Of a stretch of 6,198 nt of DNA, positions 1 through 6,198 are shown piece after piece. The notes under the pieces were generated by a model. That model ran no database searches. It had not been told where the DNA came from and saw only the letters and a list, made by a program, of their open reading frames with translations. Source of the DNA: Saprospiraceae bacterium (GTDB lineage: Bacteria; Bacteroidota; Bacteroidia; Chitinophagales; Saprospiraceae); assembly GCA_007128085.1 (NCBI GenBank), contig SKYC01000332.1, forward strand, positions 1 through 6,198. The letters run 5' to 3'. Both the position numbers and the translations under genes were made by a program. Positions within the stretch are counted from its first letter, which is position 1. The number at the start of each line of letters is the position of its first letter.

Positions 1-851
1 GGAATGCCCAGTTTATGGCATTCTGTTTCCAGATCACGCATAAAATTATACACCCTTTCCGGTATTGATCCAAAGTAGTGATCGTCGAGTTGTTGCCCCT
101 TGGGTGAATACTTGCCGATCAGGGTTCTCCCACACATCATGAGGTCTGGCCGAGTGAAAAATGTGGCTTCATCTACCAAAAAGTATTCCTGCTCCCAGCC
201 CAGCGTAGTGGTAATTTTGCCCACCGACACATCGAAGAGTTTGCAAACGGCCAGGGCCGATGACTCAAGAAAAGTCGCCGATTTTAATAGCGGCAATTTG
301 TAGTCCATGGCATCGCCGCCATAGGTTACAAAAATGGTAGGAATACAGAGCGTTTTTCCCTGACCAACCTCTAAAATAAATGCGGGGGAAGTGGGATCCC
401 AGGCAGTGTATCCCCTGGCTTCAAAAGTAGACCTCAAACCACCACCCGGAAAACTGGATCCATCCGGTTCTTGTTGAGTCAGAGAGTTGACAGTGAGTTC
501 TTCAATGGAATTGCCATGCTGATCCAAAGTAAAAAAACTATCGTGTTTTTCAGCGGTTTTTCCTGTCAGGGGCTGAAACCAATGCGCGTAATGGGTTGCC
601 CCTTTGTCCATGGCCCATTTTTTCATGGCTTCTGCTACCTCTATTAAAAGTTCATCACTCAGTTCTTCACCCGAATGAATGACCAATTGGATTTCCCGGT
701 ATTTCTCGTCGGACAGGTATTTTTTTATGGTCTGTTCATTGAACACATTCTGCCCAAAAAAGTCCGAAATTTTTCGGGAGGGAACATCGAGGTTTTCAGC
801 GGGGATTCGATTGAAAATGGTTTGAATGGAATGGAATCTGGATTCACTCAT
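1..851 (-). CDS. glnN: Type III glutamine synthetase (GSIII), N-terminal part, runs off left edge
   Basis: Translating the minus strand from the ATG at 851 gives an uninterrupted 283-residue frame to the window edge. GSIII condenses ammonia and glutamate to glutamine using ATP in the cytoplasm, and is a large (about 700-730 residue) enzyme typical of Bacteroidota. Seen here: the family N-terminus with KISDFFGQNVFNE (27-39), THYAHWFQPLTG (86-97) followed by AEKHDSF, QQEPDGSSFPGGG (126-138), STFEARGYTAWDPTSPAF (141-158), LCIPTIFVTYGGDAMDYK (168-185), and GWEQEYFLVD (218-227), whose Glu-x-Glu corresponds to the metal-binding strand of the catalytic domain. RPDLMMCGRTL and QQLDDHYFGS follow as in other GSIII. 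The start fits the usual family N-terminus. The remaining ~60% of the protein, including most catalytic residues, lies outside. No frameshift is seen. Some databases call the gene glnA; identity rests on remembered family motifs. Confidence 0.95.
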   Translation of the reverse strand, partial: MSESRFHSIQTIFNRIPAENLDVPSRKISDFFGQNVFNEQTIKKYLSDEKYREIQLVIHSGEELSDELLIEVAEAMKKWAMDKGATHYAHWFQPLTGKTAEKHDSFFTLDQHGNSIEELTVNSLTQQEPDGSSFPGGGLRSTFEARGYTAWDPTSPAFILEVGQGKTLCIPTIFVTYGGDAMDYKLPLLKSATFLESSALAVCKLFDVSVGKITTTLGWEQEYFLVDEATFFTRPDLMMCGRTLIGKYSPKGQQLDDHYFGSIPERVYNFMRDLETECHKLGI

Positions 852-864
852 GCTTAGAGGCTTT

Positions 865-923
865 TAAATATAATTTTATTCAGAAAATGGATTTGTCATC
901 ACACATTTGCAAAATTATATTTA
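865..923. repeat. 13-bp perfect inverted repeat across the glutamine synthetase promoter and leader
   Basis: TAAATATAATTTT at 865-877 is the exact reverse complement of AAAATTATATTTA at 911-923, with a 33-bp spacer. One arm covers most of the predicted -7 element; the other lies in the predicted leader, 14 bp upstream of the start codon. Only the leader arm would be in the mRNA, so this would act as DNA, for example as a paired operator, rather than as an RNA hairpin. Both arms are purely A/T, so chance is a real alternative. Confidence 0.5.
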
Positions 924-940
924 TTATTCATTCTCGCTAA
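910..940 (-). promoter_or_regulatory. Putative Bacteroidota-type promoter for the glutamine synthetase gene
   Basis: Read on the minus strand, TAATTTTG (917-910) matches the Bacteroidota -7 consensus TAnnTTTG exactly. Nineteen bases upstream is TTAG (940-937), a weak form of the TTG/TTTG -33 element at the expected spacing. Transcription would start near 903-905, leaving a leader of about 50 nt before the ATG at 851. The region is AT-rich, so chance matches are possible. The -7 box overlaps one arm of the inverted repeat described separately. Confidence 0.5.
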
Positions 941-1048
941 GTGTTTTTTACATTTTTTTTTCCTAAAACCATTGATGACGATAAAACAAAGCTGAACCTT
1001 AGGTATTTGGATAACATTTCACCACGGCAACATTAAAATTACCCGGCA

Positions 1049-1375
1049 CTAACTTCCGGCTATTCGTGTTTTCAGGAAAGGGCCTGACAAAAAACCCAGG
1101 ACAAATGCTCCCCAATTAAAATGTTGGAATAAAAAATACGAAATGCCACCAAAAAGAGCCAATAAACCAAATATCACCAATACTTTAATGGATATAGATT
1201 TTTTGGATAAAGGTCCATACTCCATCTCCATACCTATTATGATTCCAAGTGCAGCATGGCCAAACAGGTTGGTAAAATAAATCATTTCCGGTAACAAGAA
1301 TTGAATCAGAGCCCATGGTATAGCCAAGATCAAAATCCGAATAAGCACTCGTTTCATGATTTTTATGCCTTTCAT
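1049..1375 (-). CDS. Small hydrophobic membrane protein, unknown function
   Basis: This 108-residue protein matches no family that I recognise. It has a basic N-terminus and three probable membrane segments at about residues 10-28, 32-48 and 63-83, plus a short hydrophobic stretch at 88-100 that may be a fourth. A charged loop (EMEYGPLSKKS, 50-60) separates the second and third. It probably sits in the inner membrane. The start is uncertain: the second ATG, at 1357 (MKRVLIR...), has AAAGG about 10 bases upstream and would give 102 residues, while the first ATG has only an A-rich upstream sequence. A minus-strand TAAGTTTG at 1461-1454 fits a Bacteroidota -7 box but lacks a clear -33 element. 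The gene lies 214 bp after the large surface-protein gene and 197 bp before the glutamine synthetase, so it may be transcribed alone. Its hydrophobic pattern without coding-strand interruption supports a real gene. Confidence 0.65.
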   Translation of the reverse strand: MKGIKIMKRVLIRILILAIPWALIQFLLPEMIYFTNLFGHAALGIIIGMEMEYGPLSKKSISIKVLVIFGLLALFGGISYFLFQHFNWGAFVLGFLSGPFLKTRIAGS

Positions 1376-1476
1376 TTTTTCTATTTTATTTACATCTAAT
1401 TATACATAGCAAACCCTTCATTAATCATATAGACTATTCAAACTTTTCCTGCACAAACTTAATCTTTTCCCTCAAT

Positions 1477-1491
1477 ATTCATTCCATGAAT
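1477..1491. repeat. Short inverted repeat downstream of the large surface-protein gene
   Basis: ATTCAT and ATGAAT are perfect 6-bp arms around a 3-base TCC loop. The site lies about 100 bp past the stop at 1590. The stem is AT-rich and no T-tract follows it on the minus strand, so it is not a convincing intrinsic terminator. Confidence 0.3.
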
Positions 1492-1589
1492 CATCCGGGA
1501 TTTTGAATACCCCTCACAACAGAACTCAAGTGAATGGAGCTATATGAAGATAAAATGATCCGATACATCTACCCATTTCATCGCATTGC

Positions 1590-4500
1590 TCAACGAATCA
1601 GCGTCACACTTCCATTGCTCACATACCTTCCCCCATCAAAACAACTGACTTCGAGGTGATAGCCGTACACATCGGGTGGAAGATCCTCATTTTGAAATCG
1701 ACCGTCCCAACCGCGAGCGGGATCATTGGATCGAAAAACTTCTTGTCCGAGGCGGTTGTATACAATCAATAACATCTGTTGTATCTGTTCTCCCCGGACG
1801 TAAAGTACATCATTCATCCCATCGCCGTTGGGAGAGAATGCATTGGGTAGGTAAACAAAGGGTTCATCGCAGGGTATATCCTCAACAAAAACGGTAACCT
1901 GCGCCTGAGTCGAACATCCATTTTCAGATATAAGAGAGACTGTGTAAGTTGTTGTCTCTTCGGGCTCAGCTACGGGTTGATGAGAAAAGGGATCGCTCAG
2001 TGATTCCGGGGGCGACCAAATCAAATCCACCGTATCCGGAACGAATTCTATAGATAAATAACTGAATTCCCCGGGGGTTATTTGCATTGGATTGGCAGCT
2101 ATCCAGTGAACAGCCGGTGTATCCAGTACTTCTACATATACCCATTGGGTCCCCGTGCATGAATTATTGGACAACTCCGCTTGAAAAAGTGTGCTTTGTC
2201 CGGGAGCTGCTGCGGGATTGGGTGCGGTCAAGCCACTCAATAGGAAGTCGCCCGGTGACCAGACATAACTCCAATCCTCCTGATATCCGGGATTCAAATA
2301 AACCGTATCCCCCTGGCAAATAGTCAGGGTGTCGTTAGGCAGATATTCCAACAGGTCAAAACTAAAATCAATATCTACGGACTGAGTGCATCCAAAAGCG
2401 TTGGTCAGTATCAGTGAAATTTCCAATTCCTCCACCCCACTTAAAAACAATTCAAGAAATGTTCCGCCATGGGTAAAAACCGTATCGCCGCTTACGTTCC
2501 ATATGAGATCAAAGTCGAGATCATTACTGTCGACCTGTGCCACAAGTTGCAAGAAAATACTGTCGTTGATGCACCACTCTTCTTCTACTTCTATTCCGAG
2601 ATTAACATCCGGGGGAACAGACACCTCTAAAGTGTTGAAAAATCTTTTTTCACAGGAAGATAGAGGATGAAACAGAACCGTTTCAATTTCATATACACCA
2701 CTTTCCAAAAACACCCATTCACCCTGCTCATGCAAAATTTGAACGGTATCCATCCCAGCGTGGATAATTTGGAATATTTCAATGTTGTCAGGCAATCCGT
2801 CGGGAAATTCGATCACTATACTATCGCCTTCACAAATACCCAAATCCGGTAAGTCCAATGTGGGCAACTCCACTACTTCAACTTCCAGAATGTAAGAGGC
2901 CGAACATAGTGAATCGCTTATGATCAATTCGTAAGTGATATCGGATTCGGGGAAAATGACAGGATCAAATACCGAAGCGGTGTCAACAAAATACAAATTT
3001 GTATTCCACTGGTAATCGAATTCAGGAAAAAACGGAACATCCGGCATTAGGCTGTCTCCCAAGCAGACTACCACCTGATCGTGCCCTCCTAACCCTTCGG
3101 GCAATCCGCTGAAAATGAGTGTGTCTGCTGATTTTATACACCCAAAATCATTCCTCAGAAAAACGCCAATATGAATGCTGTCACTGCCGGTATAAAAAAA
3201 GGTTACACGGGAGCTGTCCAAGTCGAGGCTCTCTCCATTCACCATCCACTCTAAAGAGTAAGATCCGGGTATCTCTTCGGAAACGAAGGCTTCAGCATAG
3301 ATCTCAAGGCTGTCGGCACATCGGCCTTTTTCCACATGTAAATCCAGGTCGAAATCCCATTCCATCAAGTAGATATTCTGTATGAATGTATCCGGGCAAC
3401 TGGGGAAGTCAAAGTTTCTGGCATTGAGAATCACTTGATATTCACCGTAATCCGGGAAGGTGACGCTCGGGTAGTCCGTCCTGACAAAGTGGACGGTTTC
3501 ACCGTCTTGCAGGAACCGCCACCATGAACTGGTTGCAAACCCGACAAAGGGATTGTAATCGAAGTCTACGGTAAGGGTACCGCAAACCGTATCCGGTATG
3601 ACTTGTTGAAAATCCGGATTGTAAGACCCGACCTGGACGGAAATTTCCCCCGTACAGTTTTGGTTTGTCAATACTGCGGTATACAGAGTTGTTGTATCCG
3701 GGCTGACAATGGGGTTGGGTATATCGGCAGAACCGATAATTGATTCGGCGGGTTCCCATTGGTAGTCGCGATCCGGCCTGGCAAAAGGGAGCAATTCAAT
3801 GGTATCTCCATAACACACAAAATCCTCCCTGAACAATCCATCTTCGAGTATCAAACCGGTGTCATAGATCAATTCAACCGTTTTAAAACACTTAAATTCG
3901 GGATGTGTCACGGTCAGGCGCGCATGGACGGTTTCAACATCGCTGACACTTATTTGCACGGTAGAATCAGTACTGTTGAGCTGCTCAGAACCCCAATTAA
4001 TGGTCCAGAAATAATTAAAAACAGTATCGGTGTCGGAATCAACCAGCGATTGAAACTCGATTTCAAGTTGATCATTGCATTCACCTCTTTCTACACCAAT
4101 ATCAATATCAAAGGGTATTTCAAGAAGGTTTATCGTTTTGGTTATGGTATCATTGCAAATAGAATCCTCATCAAAGGCAATCAGTGTTATTTCGTAGGTT
4201 CCATAATCCGGGAATGTAAAAGTGGGGTTTTTGACCACGGAAGAATCCAGGGGTGAATCAAAATTTCCAAAATACCATATTAATTCATCCTCGCAAACAC
4301 TGGTCAGATTTTCAAACTCAATTTCCAGTTGATCGCAATAATTTTCAGCGACAAAAAAATCAGCAATGCATCGATCGCAATTGCCTACATTGTATTGGAA
4401 ATCACGACTGGTCCTACTGATCAATTCTCCGTCGCGGTACTCCTCGACACAGACACCTACAATAAATTGCCCGGTGATCATTGGGGTGCCGGTCAGCAAT

Positions 4501-5264
4501 CCGGTATGGGGATCAATGGTAAGGGGATCGTCACCACCCAGTTTGTTGTCAAACGAAAATTGGGGAGTTTCCCATTGGACAGAAGGATACGGAGGCGGCT
4601 CGGGGGGTTGGGGTTGCGGATCTTGAAACGATCCTCCGGTCAGAGGCGTGCAGAGTGAGTAGACCAGGGAGTCTCCATCAGCATCCGTGGCAGAGTGGTC
4701 AAATTCAATGGGCTGATTTACACATATAAGCGTACTGGGCCACTCATTAAAAACAGCACTGTTGTTACATTCTAAAAGGGCTTTTTCCTCTATTTCGGTG
4801 ATAAAAGAGGCGCCGGTCGCTCCCGGTAACCGAAGATTGGAAATGGATCGGTTTCTGCAACAGCTCTGATAGACGAGCAAATACCCTCCTTCCCTAAAGG
4901 GCAACTCTACCGTATCTCGGTAGGTACCTACTTGTACACACAAATCTTCAGGCAATTGTATGCACGGGTTGTCCAGTGTAGGTGGAACATCCATGATATC
5001 CTGAGGGGAAATCAGTATCTGCCCATGATCGCCCACTTCTGTTACCAATTCGTTGTCACTACCAAAGAAACCAATAGAAGCGGGGTCATCAAACGGAACT
5101 TGACCGTAAAAACAATCCCTGAACAAAATGAAAGTAATTTCATACTGATCATTCCCAAGACAGCGATAATTTATTTCACCGCCGATAATATGAGAAGCAT
5201 TTAAAGCTTCACCCCATTGAACAAAAAGGATCAGTATCAATCCAAATTTTAGCAATGAATTCAT
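1590..5264 (-). CDS. Large secreted multi-Ig/PKD surface protein with T9SS type B sorting domain
   Basis: This complete 1224-residue protein has a Sec signal peptide (basic K6, hydrophobic 7-17, likely cleavage near A20 or A23). Residues ~23-296 form an N-terminal domain common in large secreted Bacteroidota proteins, opening with SHIIGGEINYRC and carrying a CCRN motif (135-138). Its last part (183-293) resembles a cadherin-like/putative Ig fold, with DADGDSL and DPHTGLLTGTP, and is interrupted by a proline-rich loop (216-227). Residues 299-1046 are three ~250-residue super-repeats of PKD/Ig-like domains. A further Ig-like domain (~1048-1130) precedes the C-terminal gliding-motility-associated (CHU_C, type B) sorting domain at 1131-1224, with LPNAFSPNGDG and RGWDG. 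By family knowledge such proteins cross the outer membrane by T9SS and act at the surface or in the medium. An adhesive or matrix role is inferred; no enzyme domain is visible. The upstream paralogue ends 39 bp before, so they are probably one operon. AAAGG lies 3 bases before the ATG. Confidence 0.95.
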   Translation of the reverse strand: MNSLLKFGLILILFVQWGEALNASHIIGGEINYRCLGNDQYEITFILFRDCFYGQVPFDDPASIGFFGSDNELVTEVGDHGQILISPQDIMDVPPTLDNPCIQLPEDLCVQVGTYRDTVELPFREGGYLLVYQSCCRNRSISNLRLPGATGASFITEIEEKALLECNNSAVFNEWPSTLICVNQPIEFDHSATDADGDSLVYSLCTPLTGGSFQDPQPQPPEPPPYPSVQWETPQFSFDNKLGGDDPLTIDPHTGLLTGTPMITGQFIVGVCVEEYRDGELISRTSRDFQYNVGNCDRCIADFFVAENYCDQLEIEFENLTSVCEDELIWYFGNFDSPLDSSVVKNPTFTFPDYGTYEITLIAFDEDSICNDTITKTINLLEIPFDIDIGVERGECNDQLEIEFQSLVDSDTDTVFNYFWTINWGSEQLNSTDSTVQISVSDVETVHARLTVTHPEFKCFKTVELIYDTGLILEDGLFREDFVCYGDTIELLPFARPDRDYQWEPAESIIGSADIPNPIVSPDTTTLYTAVLTNQNCTGEISVQVGSYNPDFQQVIPDTVCGTLTVDFDYNPFVGFATSSWWRFLQDGETVHFVRTDYPSVTFPDYGEYQVILNARNFDFPSCPDTFIQNIYLMEWDFDLDLHVEKGRCADSLEIYAEAFVSEEIPGSYSLEWMVNGESLDLDSSRVTFFYTGSDSIHIGVFLRNDFGCIKSADTLIFSGLPEGLGGHDQVVVCLGDSLMPDVPFFPEFDYQWNTNLYFVDTASVFDPVIFPESDITYELIISDSLCSASYILEVEVVELPTLDLPDLGICEGDSIVIEFPDGLPDNIEIFQIIHAGMDTVQILHEQGEWVFLESGVYEIETVLFHPLSSCEKRFFNTLEVSVPPDVNLGIEVEEEWCINDSIFLQLVAQVDSNDLDFDLIWNVSGDTVFTHGGTFLELFLSGVEELEISLILTNAFGCTQSVDIDFSFDLLEYLPNDTLTICQGDTVYLNPGYQEDWSYVWSPGDFLLSGLTAPNPAAAPGQSTLFQAELSNNSCTGTQWVYVEVLDTPAVHWIAANPMQITPGEFSYLSIEFVPDTVDLIWSPPESLSDPFSHQPVAEPEETTTYTVSLISENGCSTQAQVTVFVEDIPCDEPFVYLPNAFSPNGDGMNDVLYVRGEQIQQMLLIVYNRLGQEVFRSNDPARGWDGRFQNEDLPPDVYGYHLEVSCFDGGRYVSNGSVTLIR
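1593..1874 (-). other. T9SS type B C-terminal sorting domain (CHU_C family) of the complete surface protein
   Basis: Residues 1131-1224 carry the family hallmarks in order: LPNAFSPNGDG (1139-1149), NDVLYVRG, VYNRLGQEVF (1168-1177), GWDG (1185-1188), LPPDVYGYHLEV (1195-1206), and a final basic residue. In this family the domain directs outer-membrane passage by T9SS. A hand alignment to the neighbouring copy gives about 60 of 94 identical residues. Confidence 0.93.
2127..4370 (-). repeat. Three ~250-residue super-repeats of Ig/PKD-like domains
   Basis: The units are residues ~299-546 (4370-3627), ~549-797 (3620-2874) and ~799-1046 (2870-2127). Each seems to hold three beta-sandwich domains. 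The first is PKD-like, with an FPDYGxY motif in units 1 and 2 and LESGVY in unit 3. The second has a hydrophobic-strand pattern ending ...FGC or FKC. The third has the pattern C-x-G-D-[TS] followed by YxW. Six cysteines per unit keep the same register: 310/370/396/459/484/537, then 561/623/649/709/734/787, then 811/871/898/959/983/1036. Offsets between units are 248-253 residues. Protein similarity outside the anchors is low and the DNA is not visibly repetitive, so the duplication is old. Disulfide pairing within each domain is inference. Confidence 0.85.
4584..4619 (-). other. Proline-rich loop in N-terminal domain, encoded by a G-rich tract on the plus strand
   Basis: Residues 216-227 are PQPQPPEPPPYP, inserted between the two halves of the N-terminal cadherin-like region. 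On the plus strand, 4591-4619 contains several GG runs, a run of six G at 4602-4607 and a run of four at 4610-4613, so this strand (template for transcription) has some potential to form a G-quadruplex. The mRNA itself is C-rich here. Confidence 0.6.
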
Positions 5265-5303
5265 ATACCTTTAATTTTTCACGCATGCTTCCCTACAGGT
5301 GGT

Positions 5304-6198
5304 CTATCTAATAAGAGAGACATTTCCTTTTTGTGAAAAGAACTCACCTCCTATGCACTCCACTTCGAGGTGGTAGGCAAATACATCCGGTGGTAAGTCC
5401 TCACCCTTAAAAGTGCCATCCCATCCACGGTCCAATTGGGTCGTGCGAAAAACCTCTTCGCCCCATCGATTGTAAATAATGAGTGTAAGTCGCTCAATGT
5501 GCTCCCCCCGAACATACAATACATCATTCACTCCGTCCCCGTTGGGAGAAAAAGCATTGGGTAAAAACACATAGGGTATTTCGCAGGGCAAGTCTTCTAT
5601 AAATACAGTAATGCTATCTACTACTATACACCCTTCTGTATTGGTGGCTGTTACTATATAGGTGGTTGTTTCTTCGGGAGTGGCAATGGGATTGTGGACA
5701 AAGGGGTTGTCCAGGCTTTCCTGAGGCATCCAAACGACATCTACATCGGGAGGGATGGTTTCGACCAACAACATGCTTTCAAAGCCCGGAGCAACCTGTA
5801 CCGGATCGGCCTGTAAAGATTGGATAATGGGTACATCGTGGACAATAACATACACCTCCTTGCGTCCATCGCAACCGTCGGTTGAAATATCGGCTGTATA
5901 GAGTATGTTTTCATCGGGTGCAGCCAACGGATTGGAAGCGGTAATCCCGGAAATAAGTCCCTCAGCAGGAGACCATACATAATCGTAATCCGGATTGAAG
6001 TCGGGATTGAGAAAGATGGAGTCACCCCTGCAAATTATCAATGTATCCCGCTCTTCTTCAATGAAGAAATCGTACTCTAAAATTAAACTATCTGTGGTGC
6101 TGCATCCCAGTGAATCGGTGGATGTCAAAAAGATGATTATTTCATCCACTCCGGAAGCTTGAAACTGAATACTATCTGCATGCATGATGAAAATCGAA
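5304..6198 (-). CDS. Paralogous T9SS type B secreted surface protein, C-terminal part, runs off right edge
   Basis: The frame stays open from the stop at 5304 through the right edge, about 297 codons, so the apparent Met at 6185 is internal and the true start lies outside. Its last 293 residues align without a net gap to residues 932-1224 of the downstream protein. They comprise the end of an Ig-like domain, a C-x-G-D-S domain (ICRGDS), a further Ig-like domain with EETTTY, and the type B sorting domain with LPNAFSPNGDG, NDVLYVRG, YNRWGEEVF and GWDG. Hand counting gives about 42% identity before the sorting domain and 64% within it. Six cysteines fall at the same places as C959, C983, C1036, C1117, C1132 and C1208 of the paralogue. 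The full protein therefore probably has the same super-repeat layout and is exported by T9SS. The gene probably precedes its neighbour in one transcript; no terminator is visible in the 39-bp gap. Confidence 0.93.
   Translation of the reverse strand, partial: SIFIMHADSIQFQASGVDEIIIFLTSTDSLGCSTTDSLILEYDFFIEEERDTLIICRGDSIFLNPDFNPDYDYVWSPAEGLISGITASNPLAAPDENILYTADISTDGCDGRKEVYVIVHDVPIIQSLQADPVQVAPGFESMLLVETIPPDVDVVWMPQESLDNPFVHNPIATPEETTTYIVTATNTEGCIVVDSITVFIEDLPCEIPYVFLPNAFSPNGDGVNDVLYVRGEHIERLTLIIYNRWGEEVFRTTQLDRGWDGTFKGEDLPPDVFAYHLEVECIGGEFFSQKGNVSLIR
5307..5588 (-). other. T9SS type B C-terminal sorting domain (CHU_C family) of the upstream paralogue
   Basis: The last 94 residues start at the PC pair that follows FIEDL and end in VSLIR. 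The same hallmarks appear in the same order as in the neighbouring copy, including LPNAFSPNGDG, YNRWGEEVF, GWDG and LPPDVFAYHLEV. Since this domain is complete and followed by a stop, the gene is not a broken 5' piece of its neighbour. Confidence 0.92.

Noticed and set aside
100..857. Plus-strand open frames at 100-303 and 675-857
   Set aside because: Both are antisense to the uninterrupted glutamine synthetase frame.
941..962. T-rich tract on the plus strand as an intrinsic terminator
   Set aside because: No GC-rich hairpin precedes it and no plus-strand gene leads into it.
3759..4256. A 165-codon open frame on the plus strand
   Set aside because: It lies wholly antisense to the well-supported surface-protein gene, has no recognisable domain, and is explained by codon bias of the opposite strand.
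4329..4658. Two overlapping plus-strand open frames, one rich in Gly
   Set aside because: Both are antisense to the N-terminal domain; the Gly-rich stretch is the complement of the proline-rich loop.
5283..5288. GCATGC palindrome between the two surface-protein genes as a terminator or operator
   Set aside because: It is only six bases, has no loop and no T-tract, and is likely chance.
5265..5303. The two surface-protein genes as one gene split by a frameshift or stop
   Set aside because: The upstream gene ends with a complete sorting domain and the downstream one starts with a signal peptide and a typical N-terminal domain, so they are separate genes.
5741..6025. A 94-codon minus-strand open frame within the upstream paralogue
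   Set aside because: It is in another frame inside a gene whose protein matches its paralogue residue by residue.
1..6198. CRISPR array, insertion sequence, tRNA or phage genes
   Set aside because: No regularly spaced short DNA repeats, transposase or integrase frames, terminal inverted repeats of IS type, or cloverleaf-like segments were seen on reading either strand.

Overview
The window looks like a piece of a Bacteroidota chromosome, possibly from the Saprospirales or a related environmental lineage. Three things support this: a type III glutamine synthetase, two large secreted proteins ending in the type B sorting domain of the type IX secretion system (T9SS), and a promoter-like site of the Bacteroidota form (TAnnTTTG). 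The order-level placement is inference. All four genes lie on the minus strand, so transcription runs from high to low coordinates.

Layout, in the direction of transcription. At 5304-6198 is the 3' part of a gene for a large surface protein; its start lies beyond the right edge. After only 39 bp comes a complete 1224-residue paralogue at 5264-1590, with a signal peptide, a cysteine-bearing N-terminal domain, three ~250-residue super-repeats, a linker Ig-like domain and a type B sorting domain. A 214-bp gap (1376-1589) with no convincing gene or strong terminator follows. Next is a small membrane protein of unknown function (1049-1375). A 197-bp AT-rich gap (852-1048) contains a promoter-like site and a 13-bp perfect inverted repeat. 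The window ends with the first 283 codons of a type III glutamine synthetase (851-1), which has no N-terminus-to-stop reading frame inside the window because it runs off the left edge.

How they work together: the two large proteins are probably co-transcribed and exported together to the cell surface or medium by T9SS as adhesin-like or matrix proteins. The glutamine synthetase is a cytoplasmic ammonia-assimilation enzyme and seems to be an independent unit. I see no link between the small membrane protein and either neighbour. There are no tRNA or rRNA genes, CRISPR arrays, insertion sequences or phage genes. I did not find a clear new multi-gene system. The most notable structure is the very regular cysteine register of the super-repeats and the tandem duplication of this architecture.
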